NCBI GenBank assembly: GCA_016802295.1
Contig: JAESIW010000138.1
Location: forward strand, 1,435,904-1,499,903
Source: Brachionus rotundiformis
Lineage: Eukaryota; Rotifera; Eurotatoria; Ploima; Brachionidae
Direction of reading: 5' to 3'
DNA length: 64,000 bases
The position numbers and the translations under genes were made by a program. A model generated the notes under the pieces. It was not told the origin of the DNA. It saw only the letters and a list, made by a program, of their open reading frames with translations, and made no database searches. How positions within the stretch are numbered: the first letter of the stretch is position 1; each line of letters starts with the position of its first letter. Of the stretch, positions 30,243-41,709 are shown piece by piece.

Positions 30243-33200
30243 CTAACAATTATCAAAATTAGCCCAATTTTCCGATTGCGACTGAGTAGTTTCTTGATTT
30301 TTTGAAGGCGTTGACCATGGGTCATTCATTTCAAGAGCTGTTTCGTTGGTCTCCTTGAAAACCTTGTCAAAGTCAGCCCAATTTTCGCCTGTTGGTTCTT
30401 CCACTTTCAGTGGTTCTATTTTAAACGCAACACTATCTTTGAATATGTCATCATCAATTTTTTGTCTCATTTCCTTAATTGGCCGACTTTTGTTATGCTG
30501 TCGTCTTTTAATTTTAAAAATAAAATAATTTAATTTTTTTTTGTTAATTTTTCTATTACTTGTTTGTATTGGAATTTTTTTGGTTATCATCTTCAGAGTC
30601 AGATGAGCCATCGGAAGAAGAGGAACTAGAGGACGATGAATAGTTGGTCAATTTTTCTGAATACTTTTTAATACATGACGTGGGCTCATCATTTATGTTC
30701 TTGTGCTCAATTTTCAATTTAAAGTCCTTTTCAGACGAAAAAACTGCCCAATTATCTTTTCCACTAGAGAAAAAATTGATTAAGAAATTTTTTTTTTATT
30801 ATTTTTGTTGGTCATACTCAAAGGTAGACTCGGTCTGATTTTCAGAAAAGCATATCTCTTTTTTGACCCACATGTCGTCCTCGAAAGTGCTCGAGTCTGG
30901 ACACGAGATGCCAAAGTTCATGCTGTCTCTTTGTTGGCAAACTTGCTCAAACATTTGCGCACTGTCGTCATTGGAGTCAATGCTAAATGAAATAGCTTTA
31001 GTTTTATCAAAACCCCTAATTTTAATCAGATAAAAAGTTTTCATTCAATTTTTCTTAATTAAAAAATTAATTTACTCTGATTGTTTGGAACTGAAATTAA
31101 CTATTTGACTTTCGGACAAGCTAAAGTCCTGGACACAGTTCATTTTCATTTCTTGGTGCATTTCGGAGAATTTTTTATTCATTTTTTCGTCACTTGGCAA
31201 CTCTATAAAGTCTCCGGCATCGGACACTGACGCCGCATTGACCAAGAATGGATTCTGCACCAAATCTTTTGAATTCAATGCATTCAATTTGTTTATTTTA
31301 TTTTCGTTCATTTCCTCCCATGTTTCTATCAAATCTTTTTCAACAACTAAAAATTTTAATTTTAATTAAGAAATTAATTTATCTATTTTAATTAATTAGT
31401 AAAAAAAACAACATTTTTCCAGGCAATCTTTAATAAAAGCCGAATAAATGCTACTTGTGGCTTGCTTTTGAATAAAGTTTGTTATCAAAACCAAATGACC
31501 AACATATCCGACTGATTTTGGTTTGCTGGTAACAATTCTTAGAAAATTTTGAAATTATTTTTATCTAATAATTAATAAAATTTATCTTTTATCTATTACT
31601 TTTTTTCATTTATTTCCTCAACACCATCGAAATACTCGGACCAAAAGTGGACTAATTTCAAAAATAAATTACAATCTTTAAACAACTTTGGAATAAAATT
31701 TAATTAAAAAAAATAATTCAATTAATTAATTTATTTTACATAATGAATTAAGCTCTTTAGTTCACTATTTTCCAAATCTTCGACTCGGACTTCACCAATG
31801 GGCTTACTCTCGTCGACCAACGACTGTATTCTCCTAAAATCAAACTGAAAACAATTTATTAAAATATCTTTGATTTGAACGTGTAAAAAATTGTTCCATT
31901 TATATAAAAACATCATTGATAAAATATAATTTAATAATTCTAAACGCATTAGTTCTTGATTTATCTTATCATCATAAAGATTCAGTAAACGATTGATTAA
32001 TTTGAGAATAGATAAGCGCAGTTGACCCACTGCGGCAACTTGACTTCCATTTGAAAACGTGTAATTATCCAGTCTTGGCTTTGAATTGCGCAAAAGGTCA
32101 CCCAATTGACCAAGGTATTTGTAACAGGAATTTTTAATTGAGTTGACAGCAAAGAGGCCGATGTCTGTCCGTTCCTTGTCTCGTTTGAGCTTGTCTTCTT
32201 CCTGGCTAATGTTCATTTCAATCCTCAATGGGAGATAAAATTCTAATTAACAAGAAGAAAATTTTATTTTATTTTTTCCTTACTCGTTCGACCAAGTAAC
32301 AGGCTCGAGTAAGGTCATAAAAACGTCAATGCCTTGTAATAGTGAGTTATTTTCTTTGTTGACAGTGGTCAAAGTTATGTCCAGCAATTTGTCCAAAATT
32401 TCTTCTCTTTTAATATTAATTAATTAATTGATTATTTAATACTAATTAATAATGTTTAAATATACGATTCTAATTGTTCTAAAAGAGAATGCTTGTGCAA
32501 ACATTCTATGGAATTGAGGCTAGGATCCTTGGGCTGTACATTGGAGCTAATGTCACAGACAGAAACAAAGCCATCATTTGCCAACTCTCTCTGGTTCAGT
32601 ATATGGTCTCTACTAATGCGCACAAGATCAGAATATAGCTGCGAAGCATTCCAATGCACCTCGCTGGTGTACTCGTGTGAAAACAAGCCAATCAGTCCAT
32701 CGACAAGCTTGATGTCTTTGAGCCATTCGACTACTTTATGGCGAGTTTCAATGGTGTCAACATTGGTCAAAAACCGCAACAGAATATCTGTTATAGCTGA
32801 TGTGTTGATATTTTGTAGAAAGTGATTTAAAAAATTTTCTTTTTTTTGGATAAAATTTAAAAACTAATTAAAAAATGTCATTTAATTGATGAGTAAAATG
32901 CGTTTAACATTCATTTATACTTGCTCAGTTTTGCGGCTAATTAGGCAGCCAAATATCTTGGCAAAGTAACTAGCCATTAATGGATTTACAGTATTTTGGT
33001 TATTATTTGCCAAGAAAGAGTACAATTTTTCCAATATAGCCTCATTTTCTATCAATGAATCATTTATAGCTGGAATATCGGCAGTAAGTAATTCACATGA
33101 AATGGTAGAGTATTTAAATCGTTCCTTTTCGCTAAGCTCTTCAGATGGAAGTTCTATGGAATTCTCAATCAATTGGTTCAAATTTTCCGGACGGATTAAA

Positions 33201-33447
33201 CTAGATAAATACGATTAATATTTAAATCTTTAATTATCTAATTAGCTTACAAATTAACTAATTTTTCATTGTTTGTTTTGCATTCCTGAAGCACATCTTC
33301 TTCGTCTAATATTTCCTTAAGTGTCACGTCCTAATTAAAAAAAAGTTCATAAAAATTGGTAAAATTAAATTTTAAAATTTTTCTTCCAACCTCCTTCTCA
33401 AGAAGATTTGGTATCTCTGAGGTCGAGTAATTAAATCGCCAAAACAT
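30243..33447 (-). CDS. PPP6R: PP6 regulatory subunit (SAPS domain protein)
   Basis: Twelve minus-strand exons: 33391-33447, 33251-33330, 32921-33200, 32466-32863, 32284-32406, 31740-32223, 31600-31685, 31413-31537, 31076-31346, 30818-31015, 30560-30763 and 30243-30504. They join in frame to 855 residues, near human PPP6R3. The start MFWRFNYSTSEIPNLLEKE, DVTLKEILDEEDVLQECKTNN, the CELLTADIPAIND segment, FLYKWNNFLHVQ and SVGYVGHLVLITNFIQKQA define the SAPS helical repeat that holds the PP6 catalytic subunit. The C-terminal third is acidic and Ser-rich and repeats a NWAxF(D) motif three times. The exon at 31740-32223 uses an internal AG at 32224-32225 rather than an earlier AG. The gene converges on the cupin-like gene, 142 bp apart. 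Confidence 0.9.
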
Positions 33448-34761
33448 TTCAACAAATTAATAAGACTATTTAAAATTTTCTATTTTTAATTCTGATATTA
33501 AAATATTACTAAAGAAAAAATTATATTTAATTAATGCAAAAATTTGTTTTTTTTTGTCTAATTTTGATTAAAGTTTGCGCCATTTGTTTAAAATAAACAT
33601 AACAATTGATACTGTTCAAGTTTGTATTCTAAGGTAAAATAAATTTAATAAAGCTTGGCTTATTTATAAAGAATAATTTTAGAAATTTTTATTTCGTCGA
33701 TTATCTCTTAGTTTATTTTTACCAAAACAAATCATGCCATTCGTTCTGTTTGTAAAAGTAAGTAGATGAAAAACATTTTTTTAAAATAATGTTCTTAGAT
33801 ATTGTCAAATAAAATACTATTTTTGATTGAATTTTTTGCATATTTTTTAATTAATTTATTTAATAATCAGTTAGCTTTTTGAGTCATTACTATTTATCAG
33901 CCTTGAAATTGCTAGTCAATATTAGCAATTAGGCAATTATTATTTTTTAAAAACAATTAATATCCTAAAAATTAATTAAATATAGATCACTGTCATTCAA
34001 AAATTGTGCCATTTTATTTTTAAAAATTTATTTTTATTTCTTATTATCTACTTGTGGATATTTTTTTTCCAAATTTGTCTTTTTTTTAAATTCAAAGAGT
34101 TATGAAGAATAGGTTCTTTCGGCATCAAATTCTGGACGCAAATCCAAAAAATTATCTATCCTGAATTTTGTTGTTTAATGTAGAAATTCAACCTTTGGAA
34201 ATTTTCAAAAAACTTTTAAGACATAATTAAATTATGGATGCATCATAATATTTTTAAAATTAATTTTTAAACCCTATCGCCTACATGAATCCATGAGTAT
34301 TCTTGAATTAAATTCGTTAAATCTTAATTAATTAGATAATAATCAAGTCTAATCATCAGAACAGCTTAGCTAAAACTCTTATTTAACTGATTCAATTATC
34401 AATTTTACCATTTGTAAAAGATAAGATTTCATTTATCTTAAACATATCATTTTTGGTGCAAATTATTTGGGAATACTTAAATATGTATTTTTAAGTATAA
34501 CAAAAATGTCATTTAAACTATTTAAAAAAATAGGTGATTGGAATAGAATAAAATGTTGCCAAATAAATATCATGATTTGAGGTGGTTACAAAAAAAATTA
34601 TATTTTTTTAAGACAAATTGAATTTGCTTAATTTTTTTAACTTTTTGGTAAAAATTAAAAAAAACCGCTATTTTTCTTAGTTTATACACACGCTTATCTG
34701 TGAATTTAATTAACTAGTGTCGCGAGCTTCAATTATTAAACCAGTTAAATAGAATTAGAAA
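33448..34761. other. Long intergenic region with a possible short first exon
   Basis: 1.3 kb, mostly AT-rich. At 33733 an ATG opens MPFVLFVK and is followed by a strong donor GTAAGT at 33757; a good polypyrimidine/AG acceptor occurs near 34100, after which the frame stops at once (SYEE). This may be an untranslated leader or chance. A TAATTA-rich stretch near 33940 and nothing else of note. Confidence 0.4.
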
Positions 34762-36405
34762 ATGAGCCGTGGTTATTCAAATTATGTGGAGTATTACGAT
34801 TACTATAGGCCCCCTAGTCCAATTGAGAGACGAAACAAGTGTCCAAATTATCCAATTTGGCAAAATTTGATGAGAGTGTTCGAATTTTTGGTCTCAGGCA
34901 AGCTAGACGAACTAACTCCCATGGAAACATACAACCCAGACTTGTCATTATTTTACTATCCTGCCGAATATAAAGAATTAATTAGCAACCCTATTGATCC
35001 ATCTGATTCAGAGGGTTTTATCTGGGACTACAAAAACCCACTGCACTACAAACTTCTCAAACTTAAATTAAAACTGCTCACTCATTGTGACCAAATGGTC
35101 AAAATATTCCGATCAAATGAAAGCACGTGCAAAAAGTGTACCAAAGAGTCAAAAAATTTTCTCATATTTAGGAACTTTGTTCTGGATAAAGTGGAAGAGT
35201 ACGCTGTTTGCTTGCGAGTTGGTATGGATCGCGCCTTTGACCGATTTGCTCTACACAGACTAAAAAACTCATTTGACATAAACACTGTCAACGATCTGAA
35301 CCAATTTATTCGCATTGCCAATCCCATAGATCCAATTTGTGATCCCAATACTCATTTGATTGATTTGTGCGCAAACAAAATGCATTTTCTCCTGGACATG
35401 TTGGTCTATGAGGATTCGGTGTATACCAAAACCCGATTGGATGAGTACCCTCGGAAGACCAGGTCTTATCACAGCGACTATCGGTTGGTGGATACCAAAA
35501 CTGGCCGCAAAGCATCGCCTGTGCCTAGAAATGAGACTGAACATGTCGAAATGGCCAATTATGACATGGATCTGAAAGTTGGCATGGAAAAAAAGCCCCA
35601 TGTAAAAAAAAATTCCATATCTTTTTCAAGTATGTCTTCCATTTCGATTGAGTCAGATTTGGAAGGCAAAAAAAATAGAAAAAGACGCAGAAAATCGCAC
35701 AAGAAGTCTAAAAAGAGCAAACTAGAAGACAAAGTCAAGCTATCAAGCTCGGCTTTGATATCCGAAATACGCAAGAACAAGGACAAAAAGTCCAAAAAAC
35801 CAAAAAATTCAGATAAGCCTGAAAATTCAGTATTTGTTCTTGTTGACTTTAATCTGAGCCCTGGTGAATTGGATCTGCTAAGTCGGATAGTACCTGTTAT
35901 TGACTACAAACTTACCAATTCTGATCTAAATGAGTACATAAATGAATGCAAGCTTAAATTGGACACTGTCAAGTCTTATTTTGAACTAGTTAACAAGCTT
36001 TATGAAGGAGTTAGAAGTGATAATTTGCTCAGGGACAAATTTTTAGCCAAATATCAACATTTAGATGGTCAAACTGAAACACTCTTGGACGATTTTGTTT
36101 CCAAATGTCAATTAATGTTCAAAATATTGAACGAAATTCAGACCAGAGTGAACCTGGAGTTAGATTATATGCAAAAATTGGAAAATATCTTGACCAAGTT
36201 TAGCTCGGACAAGAGACTCGATATGCTAAAAGCTCAAATTTATGATATTCAATTGGAACTTGTGGACTTTTGCCGAGCCAAAGTCGATTCCAAATGTGAT
36301 AGTTTCGACTTTTTGAGTACCATGAATTTTAGTTATTTGTTAGATATAGCTAATCGTTTTGTTGACTTTTACCAAATTGATTCATTACCTCTTTTGAATA
36401 TTTGA
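34762..36405 (+). CDS. Unknown 547-residue protein with basic nuclear-localisation-like cluster
   Basis: Long intronless frame with normal codon use, so a real gene, but I do not recognise any family. Residues 1-20 are Tyr/Pro-rich (SNYVEYYDYYRPPSP). The region 30-235 is mixed helical with a CKKC motif near 122. Residues about 290-345 hold a serine patch and a strongly basic run (KKNRKRRRKSHKKSKKSK) that could direct the protein to the nucleus or bind nucleic acid. The rest, about 355-547, looks all-helical and may form a bundle. No signal peptide or membrane segment. Possibly lineage-specific. Confidence 0.7.
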   Translation: MSRGYSNYVEYYDYYRPPSPIERRNKCPNYPIWQNLMRVFEFLVSGKLDELTPMETYNPDLSLFYYPAEYKELISNPIDPSDSEGFIWDYKNPLHYKLLKLKLKLLTHCDQMVKIFRSNESTCKKCTKESKNFLIFRNFVLDKVEEYAVCLRVGMDRAFDRFALHRLKNSFDINTVNDLNQFIRIANPIDPICDPNTHLIDLCANKMHFLLDMLVYEDSVYTKTRLDEYPRKTRSYHSDYRLVDTKTGRKASPVPRNETEHVEMANYDMDLKVGMEKKPHVKKNSISFSSMSSISIESDLEGKKNRKRRRKSHKKSKKSKLEDKVKLSSSALISEIRKNKDKKSKKPKNSDKPENSVFVLVDFNLSPGELDLLSRIVPVIDYKLTNSDLNEYINECKLKLDTVKSYFELVNKLYEGVRSDNLLRDKFLAKYQHLDGQTETLLDDFVSKCQLMFKILNEIQTRVNLELDYMQKLENILTKFSSDKRLDMLKAQIYDIQLELVDFCRAKVDSKCDSFDFLSTMNFSYLLDIANRFVDFYQIDSLPLLNI

Positions 36406-37057
36406 TAGGTTTTTTTTCGTTTTTTATTTAGTCCGTCCAGTGTAAATAATTAGAAGCTAAATGAAAAGTTAACAAAAAAATTTAAACTTATTAATAAATA
36501 TTGTTATTTTGTTTTTATTTGATTTGTATTTGCCAAGACACATTTTAAAATGTGTTAGTTGATCTAATTGAAATTATTATACTATCTTTTTTTTCAATGA
36601 TAAAAATATCTTTTTTTATAGACTCGATTTGAGAATCAATAACTTCAGATAATTACTAAATTTATATTTTCTTGGTAAATTTTCCAAATAATGGTAAATA
36701 ATTTTACCAAAATAAAGATGGATATTTTTTCTATTATTAATAAAGTTTTCTTCATATTATTTCCAATTAAAAGATAAAAAACAATTTGATTAAGTTGATA
36801 GTTTTTTTATCAAAATCATCTGTATATTAAAACATATGAAAATTAACTTTTATTTTTAAAATTAATTAATTTAAATTTTAAAAATATTAATATATGTACA
36901 AGGACATAATCAATTGTATTTTTATCAGTGAACTTTTAATTAAAAGTTTAATTTTTTATTTTATAAAAGGACACATTTTCTTATTTTAAAAAAAAAAGCC
37001 ATGAATAAAAAATAATAGTTATAAAAGTCTTATTTTATAGTTTATTTTATAAAATAG
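36406..37057. promoter_or_regulatory. Intergenic region with alpha-glucosidase TATA-like box
   Basis: AT-rich spacer. TATAAAA at 37020-37026 lies only 32 nt before the glucosidase ATG, which would leave an extremely short leader. A TTTATAG acceptor-like site at 37033-37039 offers another reading, in which an upstream leader is spliced on. The two cannot be separated here. Confidence 0.35.
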
Positions 37058-39724
37058 ATGTTTTATTTTGTTGTTGGAATATTTTTAATTATCTTAAATA
37101 CAATTAACAGCCACAATTTACAATGCGACAAAATAGATAACAATGATAGATTTGATTGCTTTCCGGAATATGGTGCGAATCAAGATGAATGTGAGAGCCG
37201 TGGGTGCTGCTGGTCACCCCCACTACATCGCAAACACCTTGGCGATGTAAATACTCCGTATTGCTATTTTCCATCCGATTTTCCCAACTACAGAGTATCC
37301 TCCAGTCAGCCAAATGAACATGGTCTCACCTATTCACTGGAAAAACTCAATTCAACATTTAGGCCAAAAGAGATCTTGAAGCTAGAAGCCCGTTTTGTCT
37401 ATGAGACAAGTAAAAGACTAAGGGTTCAAATCACAGATGTAGCGGACAAGATGCGCTACCAAGTGCCTGTTTATAACACAAACTACAAAGCTTTTGATAA
37501 ATTAAACCACAAAGATGACACAGATTACCAAATATTTGTCAACGAGGAGCCTTTTGCCATAAAAATATTCCGAAAATCAACCGGTCGATTGATATTTGAC
37601 ACAAGCGTGGCTCCATTGATTTACGCAGACCAATACATTCAATTTTCTACTCGTTTAGTTAACAAAGTATTCTATGGTATTGGCGAGCACCAAGATAGCT
37701 TGGCGCACAGGGCCGATTGGAACAGATATACATTTTGGAACAGAGATATACCACCAACAGTGAATACCAATTTGTACGGCACTCATCCGTTTTATATGAG
37801 CATAGATGAAAATGGCAACGCCATGGGATTCTATTTGCAAAACTCAAACGCCATGGACATAAATGTAAATCCAACTCCGGCGCTTACATTTATAACCATT
37901 GGAGGCATAATTGATTTCTATGTGTATCTTGGACCAAGTCCGTCAGAAGTAGTGGCGCAACATTTGGCTTTGGTTGGTCGGCCCCAGATGCCTCAGTATT
38001 TCACTTTAGGGTTTCATTTGTGCCGATGGGGCTACTTTACTTCGGACAAATTGCTTGAGGTCATAAAGCGCAACAGAGCAATTGGTATACCTTACGATGT
38101 TCAATGGACAGACATAGACGCCATGAGCCAACGATTGGACTGGACATATGACAAACAAAACTTTTCCACTCTGCCTCAAGTGATCAAAGATTTACATGAA
38201 CATGGTCAATATTATGTGAACATTATTGATCCGGCCATTAGCAATACACCTGGCTATTACCCATACGAATCTGGCCTAGTGAGCAATGTTTTCATAAAGC
38301 CTTTGAATGGAAGCGAGCCATTGATTGGCGTTGTCTGGCCAGGCACGACAGTATTTCCTGATTTTACCAATCCGAACACGTCAATTTGGTGGCTAGAACA
38401 GGCCAAAATGTTTCATGATCAAATATCTTATGATGGTATTTGGATAGACATGAACGAGCCGTCGAGTTTTGTCGACGGAAGTGTCAAGGGTTGTGCTGGA
38501 AATCGATACGACGATCCGCCTTATGTTCCCAAAGTAATTGGTGGTGCACTAAGCTCAAAGACTGTGTGTCCAAGTGCCCAGCAATATTTGTCAAACCACT
38601 ACAATTTACACAATTTGTATGGTCATTTTGAGGCCCTAGCTACATACAATGCTCTACGCTCAATAATCAAAAACAAGAGACCATTTATTCTCACTAGGTC
38701 TTCGTTTGCTGGCACTGGTCAATACGCTGCACACTGGTCGGGTGACAATCGAGCAACATGGGAAGACATGTACTTCTCAATACCTAACATGCTTTCGTTT
38801 AACATGTTCGGCATAATGCAAGTTGGCTCGGACATATGTGGCTTCAGTGGGGACACAAACGAAGAGCTGTGTGTGAGATGGATGCAATTGGGCTCATTTT
38901 ATCCATTTATGAGAAACCATAACGACGATGTGAGCAAAGATCAGGACCCAGCAGTGTTCAGCAAAGTAGCACAGGAGATAATCAAAAAAGCCCTCATGAC
39001 AAGGTACACTCTTTTGCCTTATTTCTATCATCTGTTCTATAGAAGCAACCAATTTGGAGAAACTGTAGTCAGACCACTATTTTTCGAATTTGTAAATGAT
39101 TCATTAACACATGAGATAGATCATCAGTTCATGGTTGGACCAGCTCTAATGGTAACCCCGGTATTAGAGCCGGGAGTTGAACACGTAAATGCCTACTTTC
39201 CAAACGATACTTGGTTTAACTTTTACAATGGACAGCAAATAGATATTTCCAAAGGACAGTATATTGATCTGGAAGCTCCTATTACTGACATAAATGTGCA
39301 CATTCGAGGTGGTCATGTGGTTCCAATTCAATATCCATCTGTGACAACTAGTCAGTCAAGAAAAAATCCTTTTGGCTTAATGGTTGCCTTGAAACAAAAT
39401 GGAACAAATAAATACGCATTTGGATCACTTTATTGGGACGATGGAGAATCATTGAGCTCAATAGATCAACAAATGTTCAATTATTTTAATTTTATGGCAG
39501 ATGAGAATGGAGTTAAGATTAGCAGATCTATGCTTGGATTCGAGTGTAAGATGGTATTATCAGAAGTTAAAGTATACGGGGTTGATAAACAAGTAAAGCA
39601 AGTGAATTTAAATGGTGAAATTTATGACAATTTTGTATATGATGATTTGAATAGAGTTTTGGAAATAAAATATTTCCAAGTTGACATGTTGCTCAACAAG
39701 TTAATTAGTATTTCTTGGTCATAA
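37058..39724 (+). CDS. GAA: Lysosomal/secreted alpha-glucosidase, GH31 with trefoil domain
   Basis: Intronless 888-residue enzyme that hydrolyses terminal alpha-1,4-glucosidic bonds, as acid alpha-glucosidase or sucrase-maltase family members do. Signal peptide residues about 1-18; P-type trefoil domain about 22-72 (RFDCFPEYGANQDECESRGCCW, YCYFP); N-terminal beta-sandwich; catalytic barrel with FHLCRWGY, IDAMSQRLDWT, the nucleophile Asp464 in WIDMNEPS and acid/base Asp563 in HWSGDNRATWE; then GSDICGF and RNHNDD. The C-terminal beta domains are complete. There is no membrane anchor at either end, so a soluble lysosomal or digestive enzyme is likely. The lack of introns over 2.7 kb is notable beside multi-exon neighbours. 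Confidence 0.92.
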   Translation: MFYFVVGIFLIILNTINSHNLQCDKIDNNDRFDCFPEYGANQDECESRGCCWSPPLHRKHLGDVNTPYCYFPSDFPNYRVSSSQPNEHGLTYSLEKLNSTFRPKEILKLEARFVYETSKRLRVQITDVADKMRYQVPVYNTNYKAFDKLNHKDDTDYQIFVNEEPFAIKIFRKSTGRLIFDTSVAPLIYADQYIQFSTRLVNKVFYGIGEHQDSLAHRADWNRYTFWNRDIPPTVNTNLYGTHPFYMSIDENGNAMGFYLQNSNAMDINVNPTPALTFITIGGIIDFYVYLGPSPSEVVAQHLALVGRPQMPQYFTLGFHLCRWGYFTSDKLLEVIKRNRAIGIPYDVQWTDIDAMSQRLDWTYDKQNFSTLPQVIKDLHEHGQYYVNIIDPAISNTPGYYPYESGLVSNVFIKPLNGSEPLIGVVWPGTTVFPDFTNPNTSIWWLEQAKMFHDQISYDGIWIDMNEPSSFVDGSVKGCAGNRYDDPPYVPKVIGGALSSKTVCPSAQQYLSNHYNLHNLYGHFEALATYNALRSIIKNKRPFILTRSSFAGTGQYAAHWSGDNRATWEDMYFSIPNMLSFNMFGIMQVGSDICGFSGDTNEELCVRWMQLGSFYPFMRNHNDDVSKDQDPAVFSKVAQEIIKKALMTRYTLLPYFYHLFYRSNQFGETVVRPLFFEFVNDSLTHEIDHQFMVGPALMVTPVLEPGVEHVNAYFPNDTWFNFYNGQQIDISKGQYIDLEAPITDINVHIRGGHVVPIQYPSVTTSQSRKNPFGLMVALKQNGTNKYAFGSLYWDDGESLSSIDQQMFNYFNFMADENGVKISRSMLGFECKMVLSEVKVYGVDKQVKQVNLNGEIYDNFVYDDLNRVLEIKYFQVDMLLNKLISISWS

Positions 39725-40413
39725 TTCTAATGACTATAAAATTAAATCACATCTTAGTAAAATATTTTATCAATATATTATTTTTGTTTAGTTTAATAAT
39801 TAGTTATGTTCAGTAATTTAAACTTTTTCACAATAAATTATTTAGACAATTATTTTTTAAATTGAATATATATTAGTATTTTAGATTCAATTTTATTAAA
39901 TGTTTATAAGTTAGAGAAACAAATGACAATAAAAAATGTGTTGATCAAAAATTATTATTTACTATATGTTAATAATTGTTTTTATAAATAAAGTAAATTA
40001 ACAAAAAACAGAGAGACTTTGAACTTTTTTACATTTCTTTTTATTTTTGCTTAATTTAGATTGAAAAATTTAGTTCAGTTTGCCTTTTAAAAAGGTGAAT
40101 TTTTAAAATAAATCTTACATAAATAAAAAACGTAATTTTTGAAAAATTATCATTCAAATATCTAAATTATAATTAAAGTCTAGGAATGAACAAACAACTA
40201 AACAAATTTAAATAAATATCATTTTATATTTTATAAATAAAATTTAATAATTTTTTTAAAATAATTTAATATTTTTCTTTAAATCTAATCAAAATTTACT
40301 AAATCAAGATTGAACAGTTAAAAAACAAAACTAAAATTGGAGATATTTTTTAAAATAATAATTGATAATTAAAAGAAAGCGTAATAAATAAAATAATATA
40401 AAATTGAAAGGAA
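39725..40413. other. Intergenic region between convergent genes
   Basis: AT-rich 3' flanks of the glucosidase and glutamine synthetase copy 2. AATAAA-like signals occur in both orientations. No gene seen. Confidence 0.55.
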
Positions 40414-41529
40414 TTAATCAGTTTCGTTAAGAACAGTTGTTCGAACAAGCATTTCAGTGACCGAATAAGGATCACAATTGGATGCTGGCCGTCTGTCTTC
40501 CAAGTATCCTTTCTTTTGTTCGCCCACACTTCTTGGTATGCGAATGCTGCATCCTCTATTGGCAACACCAGCACTGAATTCAGCAATTGAGCTGGTCTCG
40601 TGATGTCCAGTCAAACGACGACTGTTGTCCAATCCGCCTTTTGGATCATACACTTGAATGTGTTTCTCGTGTCTTTTGCCAAGCTTTTCAATCGCCTCTT
40701 CAATCACTTTGATGCCTCCTTCTTCTCTCATTTCTTTTGTTGAATAGTTTGTGTGTGCACCAGCTCCGTTCCAGTTGCCACTGATTGGCTTTGGATCAAA
40801 AGTGACAACTATTCCAAACTCTTCGGCCACTCTGTGCAAAATGTATCTGCCCATCCACAAGTGGTCACCAGCATCAATGCCTTCACACGGGCCCACTTGA
40901 AATTCCCACTGAGACGGCATCACTTCACCATTTATGCCGCATATTTTCACTCCAGCGTACAAACAAGCCTTGTAATGCGCGTCCACTACATCACGACCAT
41001 AAGACCTGTCAGCTCCCACTGAACAATAGTATGGACCCTGTGGCTGTGGGTAGCCATGTGGCTTTGGCCAGCCAAACGGCCATCCATCTCTGTCCAACAA
41101 ACTGTACTCTTGCTCAATGCCGAACCATGGCTCGTTCTCCCTGGCTCTCATCATTGCGTCATTGCACGAAGCTCTCTTGTTTGTCGATGTAGGTGTCTTG
41201 TCATATTTGTATGTCTCGCACATTACCAATATATTTTGACCAAGCAAGAATGGATCCTTGAATATGGACACTGGCTTCAAATAAACATCAGAGTTTGAGC
41301 CTTCTGCTTGATATGTAGATGAACCATCATAATTCCACCATGGCAGTTCGCTTGCCTCCTTTGGCGTAAAGTCAACAGTCATTATTTTAGATCTCAAGTT
41401 CTCTCCAGTACCATCAATCCAAATATAAGTTGCCAATACTTTATCAGCTGGCTGAGGCAAGTCCAAATACTTTTTTAATACACTCTTGTCCGTGGCGGAC
41501 GGATTGGCCAACATTGGATTCGATGTCAT
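40414..41529 (-). CDS. GLUL: Glutamine synthetase, type II (copy 2)
   Basis: Minus-strand intronless coding region, 371 residues, differing from copy 3 only at residue 2 (Thr/Ser) and residue 367 (Val/Ile). The catalytic blocks are intact (IEQEYSLLD, NWNGAGAHTNYST, SIRIPR). A 5' untranslated intron is predicted: donor GTGAGT at 41656-41661 and acceptor at 41572-41573, about 90 nt, placed after a TATA box at 41710-41716. The last 30 coding bases (ACTGTTCTTAACGAAACTGA) resemble copy 1 rather than copy 3, while the 5' third matches copy 3, a mosaic typical of gene conversion. It is arranged head to head with copy 3. Confidence 0.96.
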   Translation of the reverse strand: MTSNPMLANPSATDKSVLKKYLDLPQPADKVLATYIWIDGTGENLRSKIMTVDFTPKEASELPWWNYDGSSTYQAEGSNSDVYLKPVSIFKDPFLLGQNILVMCETYKYDKTPTSTNKRASCNDAMMRARENEPWFGIEQEYSLLDRDGWPFGWPKPHGYPQPQGPYYCSVGADRSYGRDVVDAHYKACLYAGVKICGINGEVMPSQWEFQVGPCEGIDAGDHLWMGRYILHRVAEEFGIVVTFDPKPISGNWNGAGAHTNYSTKEMREEGGIKVIEEAIEKLGKRHEKHIQVYDPKGGLDNSRRLTGHHETSSIAEFSAGVANRGCSIRIPRSVGEQKKGYLEDRRPASNCDPYSVTEMLVRTTVLNETD

Positions 41530-41709
41530 CTTAGACCAATTTTCTTTATATTTTTCTTTTAAAGATTTTTTCTAAAATAAAATATTCTTTAGTAAAATGT
41601 CTTGTTTAATTCTTGGCTATATTGTATTATATGATTTTCCTTAAATACCTTATTGACTCACCTTTTTAATGCTGACATAAAATAGTTAAATCATATGCTA
41701 GATGAATGA

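Noticed and set aside
30799..30990. Short plus-strand frames over the PPP6R tail exons
   Set aside because: They cross predicted splice sites of a well supported gene and have no similarity.
40350..40586. 78-residue minus-strand frame at the end of glutamine synthetase copy 2
   Set aside because: It is an alternative frame of the gene's last codons running into the 3' spacer, without independent support.
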